Positions 22,573 through 24,848 of a stretch of 24,848 nucleotides of DNA are shown here, piece after piece. Position numbers and translations under genes: made by a program. The stretch spans positions 1 through 24,848 of the forward strand of contig USKN01000005.1 in assembly GCA_900555295.1 (NCBI GenBank). Reading direction: 5' to 3'. Position 1 is the stretch's first letter, and every line of letters starts with the position of its first letter. A model generated the notes under the pieces. That model made no database searches. It was given only the letters and a program-made list of their open reading frames with translations, and was not told the DNA's origin. Source of the stretch: an uncultured Eubacteriales bacterium. GTDB lineage: Bacteria > Bacillota > Clostridia > UMGS1810.

Positions 22573-23490
22573 TTATGATGCGTCCAAATAAGCATGATAT
22601 TCCATTGGTGTCATGTTATTCAGACCTTCTTGATACCTTTCATAATTGTAATAATGTATGTATTGAGCTATTGCTTTCTCTAATTCCTCATATGTCTCAA
22701 AGTAATTAAGATAATACATTTCTGTCTTTAGTATGCCCCAGAATCCTTCCATTGGTCCGTTGTCAATACATTTTCCTACCCTTGACATACTTCTGGTCAT
22801 ATCAGCCTGTTTGAGCTTTGCAATAAATTTGGGGCTTGTATATTGAAATCCTCGGTCGCTATGAAATATCGGATGCGCTTCCGGATTGGCTTTAACAGCC
22901 ATATCAAAATTTCTGAACACCAATTCATTATTGTTGTTATGTCCGAGTGCCCATGCAACTATATGCTTATCTCCTAAATCTAATATCGCACTTAAATAAG
23001 CTTTTTTATCTATACCATATTTAAATTCTGTCACATCAGTAAGCCATTTTTCGTTATAGGTATCAGCCGTAAAATCTCTTTTAAGAATATTCTCCGCTGC
23101 CTGCTCCTTTGGTGAACGAACTGTGCAACAATTACGTTTCCTGCGTATTATTGATGAGATACCTAATATTCTCATGATTCTTCGGATTCGCTTATGATTG
23201 TAATTGGTTTCATATTCTCTATTTATGAATATCATCATTCTACGACTTCCAAGAATACCATTATGCTTTTTATGCATATCTTTAATCTTTTTCGCTAAAT
23301 CTTCGTTTTCAAGCTGACGATTGCTAGGCTTGCGTTTAAGCCATTTGTAGTATGAAGATCGTACTATGCTCATAGCCTTGCAAATATCACTGATACTATA
23401 CTTTTCTTCCTCATGCAATTCTTTGATCGCAATGAACTTATCTTCTAATTTTACTCCGCTTAGCGTCGCCTCCTTTCGATTTCCTGCAAT
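22573..23490 (-). CDS. IS3-family transposase orfB (DDE integrase domain), expressed by -1 frameshift
   Basis: Catalytic part of the transposase. The rve integrase core shows the DDE triad: D in WLTDVTEF, D in HSDRGFQY, and E in MEGFWGILK, with the usual YNYERYQEGLNNMTPMEY end. An N-terminal HTH_21 region (GSRRMMIFINREY) precedes it. The open frame extends upstream past the first possible TTG start (23418) through the end of orfA to the A-run at 23490-23496, without a good start codon, so expression as an OrfAB fusion of about 521 residues is expected. The frame is complete with no stop or deletion. Confidence 0.92.
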   Translation of the reverse strand: MAGNRKEATLSGVKLEDKFIAIKELHEEEKYSISDICKAMSIVRSSYYKWLKRKPSNRQLENEDLAKKIKDMHKKHNGILGSRRMMIFINREYETNYNHKRIRRIMRILGISSIIRRKRNCCTVRSPKEQAAENILKRDFTADTYNEKWLTDVTEFKYGIDKKAYLSAILDLGDKHIVAWALGHNNNNELVFRNFDMAVKANPEAHPIFHSDRGFQYTSPKFIAKLKQADMTRSMSRVGKCIDNGPMEGFWGILKTEMYYLNYFETYEELEKAIAQYIHYYNYERYQEGLNNMTPMEYHAYLDAS

Positions 23491-24137
23491 TTTTTTAATA
23501 TTGCGTTCTCCAATCTCAGTCTATCATTTTCAGCCTCAAGAAGATTATTTCTGGCTTTAAGCCTGTCCTCATCTGTAAGTTCACTTTCTGGCTTTGCTTT
23601 ACCCCGACGGTCAATAAGTCCATCAACGCCTTTTTCATCATATTTTCTAATCCACGAATATATTTGCTGATATGATACCTTGAATTTGTCCATAGTATCA
23701 TAATAGTTTCTGTTATGAGATATGCAATATTTTACAATATCAACTTTCTCATCAAACGTTACTTTGCGTCCTTTAGTCATAGGTTTATTCCTCCCACATC
23801 CAGTTGATTTTAATTCCTTATGACTATCATTATACACCATTAACCATTTTCTGAAAATAGTTTGGGATGAAATTTTATATTTTTTGCAAATATCTTGTAT
23901 ACTCGCATTTCCGAAAGCATATTCCCTAACGGCAGCCAGTTTTGTTTCTGCCTTCCATGTCTTTTGCTTTCTTCCGGGTTCAAAAGCACTTTCACCGAAA
24001 ATATCATAGTTTCTGCACCACAATGTTATTGTACTCATTGATACATTGAAACGCCTTGCAAGTTTACGACATCCACCTTCCTTATTTTTGTAGGCGGTAA
24101 CTACCTGCATTTTTAATTCATAACTATATTTATCCAA
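23460..24137 (-). CDS. IS3-family orfA (DNA-binding protein with several helix-turn-helix units)
   Basis: A 225-residue protein that binds the element ends. It carries at least two helix-turn-helix units (KLARRFNVSMSTITLWCRNY near 25-44, and a second and third around SIQDICKKYKISSQTIFRKW and the YQQIYSWIRKYDEKG segment), as in IS150-type OrfA, and a C-terminal leucine-zipper-like helix (LLEAENDRLRLENAILKKLQ). The start is TTG at 24137 with the strong ribosome binding site AAGGGGG eight bases upstream (24146-24152). That site lies in the inner arm of a large hairpin. Near the 3' end the frame passes A_AAA_AAA, where a -1 slip enters orfB. Confidence 0.9.
   Translation of the reverse strand: MDKYSYELKMQVVTAYKNKEGGCRKLARRFNVSMSTITLWCRNYDIFGESAFEPGRKQKTWKAETKLAAVREYAFGNASIQDICKKYKISSQTIFRKWLMVYNDSHKELKSTGCGRNKPMTKGRKVTFDEKVDIVKYCISHNRNYYDTMDKFKVSYQQIYSWIRKYDEKGVDGLIDRRGKAKPESELTDEDRLKARNNLLEAENDRLRLENAILKKLQEIERRRR
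23490..23496 (-). promoter_or_regulatory. -1 ribosomal frameshift site A_AAA_AAA
   Basis: On the minus strand seven A bases are phased as A_AAA_AAA in the orfA frame, the classic slippery heptamer. Slipping back one base leads into the open orfB frame. AGGAGG lies about 18 bases downstream and the orfA stop at 23460-23462 about 28 bases downstream. No strong downstream stem is evident. Confidence 0.8.
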
Positions 24138-24146
24138 AAAGAAAAC

Positions 24147-24202
24147 CCCCTTAGAGTAGATTTGAAATACCTTTTGTTATTTCACGTGTCTACTCTAAGG
24201 GG
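24147..24202 (-). promoter_or_regulatory. hairpin covering the orfA ribosome binding site
   Basis: CCCCTTAGAGTAGA (24147-24160) and TCTACTCTAAGGGG (24189-24202) are a perfect 14-bp inverted repeat; inside the loop GAAATA and TATTTC (24164-24169, 24178-24183) pair again. On minus-strand RNA the inner arm ends in the GGGG of the orfA ribosome binding site, and the outer arm is part of the terminal repeat. Confidence 0.85.
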
Positions 24203-24211
24203 ATTATATCA
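24172..24211. repeat. terminal inverted repeat, orfA end of the IS
   Basis: Right end in window coordinates. TGTCTACT at 24187-24194 and TTTTGTTATTT at 24172-24182 match the other end in inverted orientation. TATAAT reads inward on the minus strand (24208 to 24203), a consensus -10 without a matching -35 in the flanking luxR DNA. Confidence 0.8.
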
Positions 24212-24707
24212 TGAGGGCGATTGTATGGCATATCGCGAAACGGATATAATATCTGACGAAACAAGGGTAAACACACCGTATTATAAGGCGCTTTATTTGC
24301 CCAACGGCTGGCACTACAGCGCACAAATGATATGCTCGTACAAAAAACAGCTTATGGGTGTTGTAACGCTTTACCGAAACAAGGGCAGGCAAAATTTCAG
24401 CCGTGATGATATATTAATACTCGATATGCTTAAAGAACATATTGCATACAGACTGTATAAGGATAAAAATATTAACAGCTTTAATATTCCGCAGGCGGTA
24501 AACAAATTTTGCGAATTATATGATTTAACCAAAAGAGAAAAAACCGTTTTGGAATATATAGTGTCGGGTGACGATAATTCAGATATAAGCAATAAGTTGT
24601 GTATAAGTATACACACTTTAAAAAAACACATTTTAAATATATACAGAAAAGCAGATGTAAACAGCCGAATACAGCTTATAAATAAAGTGAGAGATCAACA
24701 CGACTAA
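24212..24707 (+). pseudogene. LuxR-type regulator, probably lacking its N-terminal part at the IS boundary
   Basis: From ATG 24225 about 160 residues can be read. The first part (MAYRETDIISDETR onward) looks like the middle of a GAF-like sensor domain of clostridial LuxR regulators, including MGVVTLYRNKG and DILILDMLKEHIAYRL. The end is a complete LuxR helix-turn-helix: LTKREKTVLEYIVSG, then NKLCISIHTLKKHILNIYRK. Relatives I know carry another 100-150 residues before this point, so the 5' part seems to be missing. GAGGG (24213-24217) seven bases before the ATG might allow a short protein. The 35 bases left of the IS contain no recognisable 5' portion: only about a dozen codons are open before the rhaA stop. 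Truncation versus an unusually short gene is unresolved. Confidence 0.6.
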
Positions 24708-24763
24708 TTAATTTTAAGTATAGTATAGTCAAAATTAAGTATAAAAATAAATAAAAATACTAC

Positions 24764-24792
24764 TTGCACACAGCAAAGTAATGTGCTACAAT
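24764..24792 (+). promoter_or_regulatory. strong promoter near window end
   Basis: TTGCAC at 24764-24769, a 17-bp spacer and TACAAT at 24787-24792 with TG one base before it (extended -10). The product lies beyond the window. Transcription would start near 24799, just before a hairpin. Confidence 0.7.
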
Positions 24793-24815
24793 TTAGCTAA
24801 ATTAAAAACAGTTAA

Positions 24816-24848
24816 GGCAACGGAGCCGAATAAAAAGCTCCCGTTGCC
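24816..24848 (+). other. leader hairpin cut by the window end (attenuator, terminator or small RNA)
   Basis: GGCAACGGAGC and GCTCCCGTTGCC pair with one bulged base around a loop of about 10 bases, starting some 17 bases after the predicted transcription start. If a T-run follows outside the window this is an intrinsic terminator, giving a very short transcript; otherwise it is a structured 5' leader. Confidence 0.55.

Larger units (their letters stand above)
22479..24211 (-). mobile_element. IS3-family insertion sequence, IS150-like, about 1.73 kb
   Basis: Contains orfA and orfB in overlapping -1 frames on the minus strand, bounded by matching ends. Read inward, both 40-base ends begin TGA and share AGTAGACA-N4-AAATAACAAAA at identical distance from the tip; 26 of 40 bases match. 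TG at the tips is usual for the family. A direct repeat ATGA occurs at 22478-22481 and 24211-24214, so the true ends may lie up to three bases further in, with ATGA (or TGA) as the target duplication. Both reading frames are intact, so the element may be active. The name of the closest relative cannot be given without a search. Confidence 0.88.

Noticed and set aside
23418..23462. Internal AGGAGG as ribosome binding site for a separate orfB
   Set aside because: No start codon in the orfB frame lies at suitable distance; the first TTG is some 50 bases further, so frameshifting is the better explanation.
22479..24211. Novel defence or cargo gene inside the mobile element
   Set aside because: All coding capacity is explained by orfA and orfB; no third frame has a start site or family signal.
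1..24848. CRISPR array or tandem repeat region
   Set aside because: No regularly spaced direct repeats of 20-40 bases were seen anywhere in the window.

Overview
The window looks like a piece of chromosome from a low-GC, spore-forming, fermentative member of the Clostridia. Evidence: strongly A/T-rich coding and intergenic DNA, a SpoIIR sporulation gene, the common Firmicutes order dgt-dnaG-rpoD, the pair DUF1934-argS, GGAGG-type ribosome binding sites, a D-lactate dehydrogenase, and an iron-dependent alcohol dehydrogenase with a clostridial-type Rex operator. I cannot name the genus.

Layout. 1-400: four tRNA genes (a CAT-anticodon tRNA cut by the window edge, Asp, Phe, Gly) closed by an intrinsic terminator. 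427-2179 (+): tadA, a D-2-hydroxyacid (lactate) dehydrogenase behind a 16-nt perfect palindrome, and a small Cys-rich DUF1540 protein. 2216-3695 (-): a RibU-type vitamin importer subunit and an OGG1-type 8-oxoguanine glycosylase. 3897-8478 (+): murI, DUF1934, argS and a secreted S41 protease with PDZ and peptidoglycan-binding domains. 8505-10770: a LysR regulator divergent from an iron alcohol dehydrogenase, with a near-perfect Rex box between them. 10908-12074 (+): tmcAL behind a perfect TTGACA-N17-TATAAT promoter, converging on and overlapping spoIIR. 12054-20915 (-): nine closely packed genes, in transcription order dgt, dnaG, rpoD, a small membrane protein, an OmpR-type response regulator, its histidine kinase, a double-GerMN lipoprotein, ispE and spoIIR. 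21181-22443 (+): rhaA. 22479-24211: an IS3-family (IS150-like) insertion sequence whose orfA/orfB read on the minus strand. 24212-24707 (+): the C-terminal part of a LuxR-type regulator. 24764-24848: a strong promoter followed by a hairpin cut by the window end.

How the genes fit together. Most of the window is housekeeping: tRNA maturation (tadA, tmcAL), arginine charging, cell wall precursor supply (murI, ispE), replication priming and transcription initiation (dnaG, rpoD), nucleotide pool and DNA repair (dgt, ogg), and fermentation (ldh, adh). I found no defence system, CRISPR array, prophage or biosynthetic cluster. The most informative structure is in the insertion sequence. Its orfA ribosome binding site lies inside a long hairpin that can form only in transcripts entering from outside. 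Its two ends carry a split consensus promoter (TTGACA at one end, TATAAT at the other) that would be joined in a circular intermediate. It also has an A_AAA_AAA frameshift site between orfA and orfB. Each trick is known in other insertion sequences; seeing all three compactly in one element is the main find here, together with the Rex site and the unexplained palindrome upstream of ldh.
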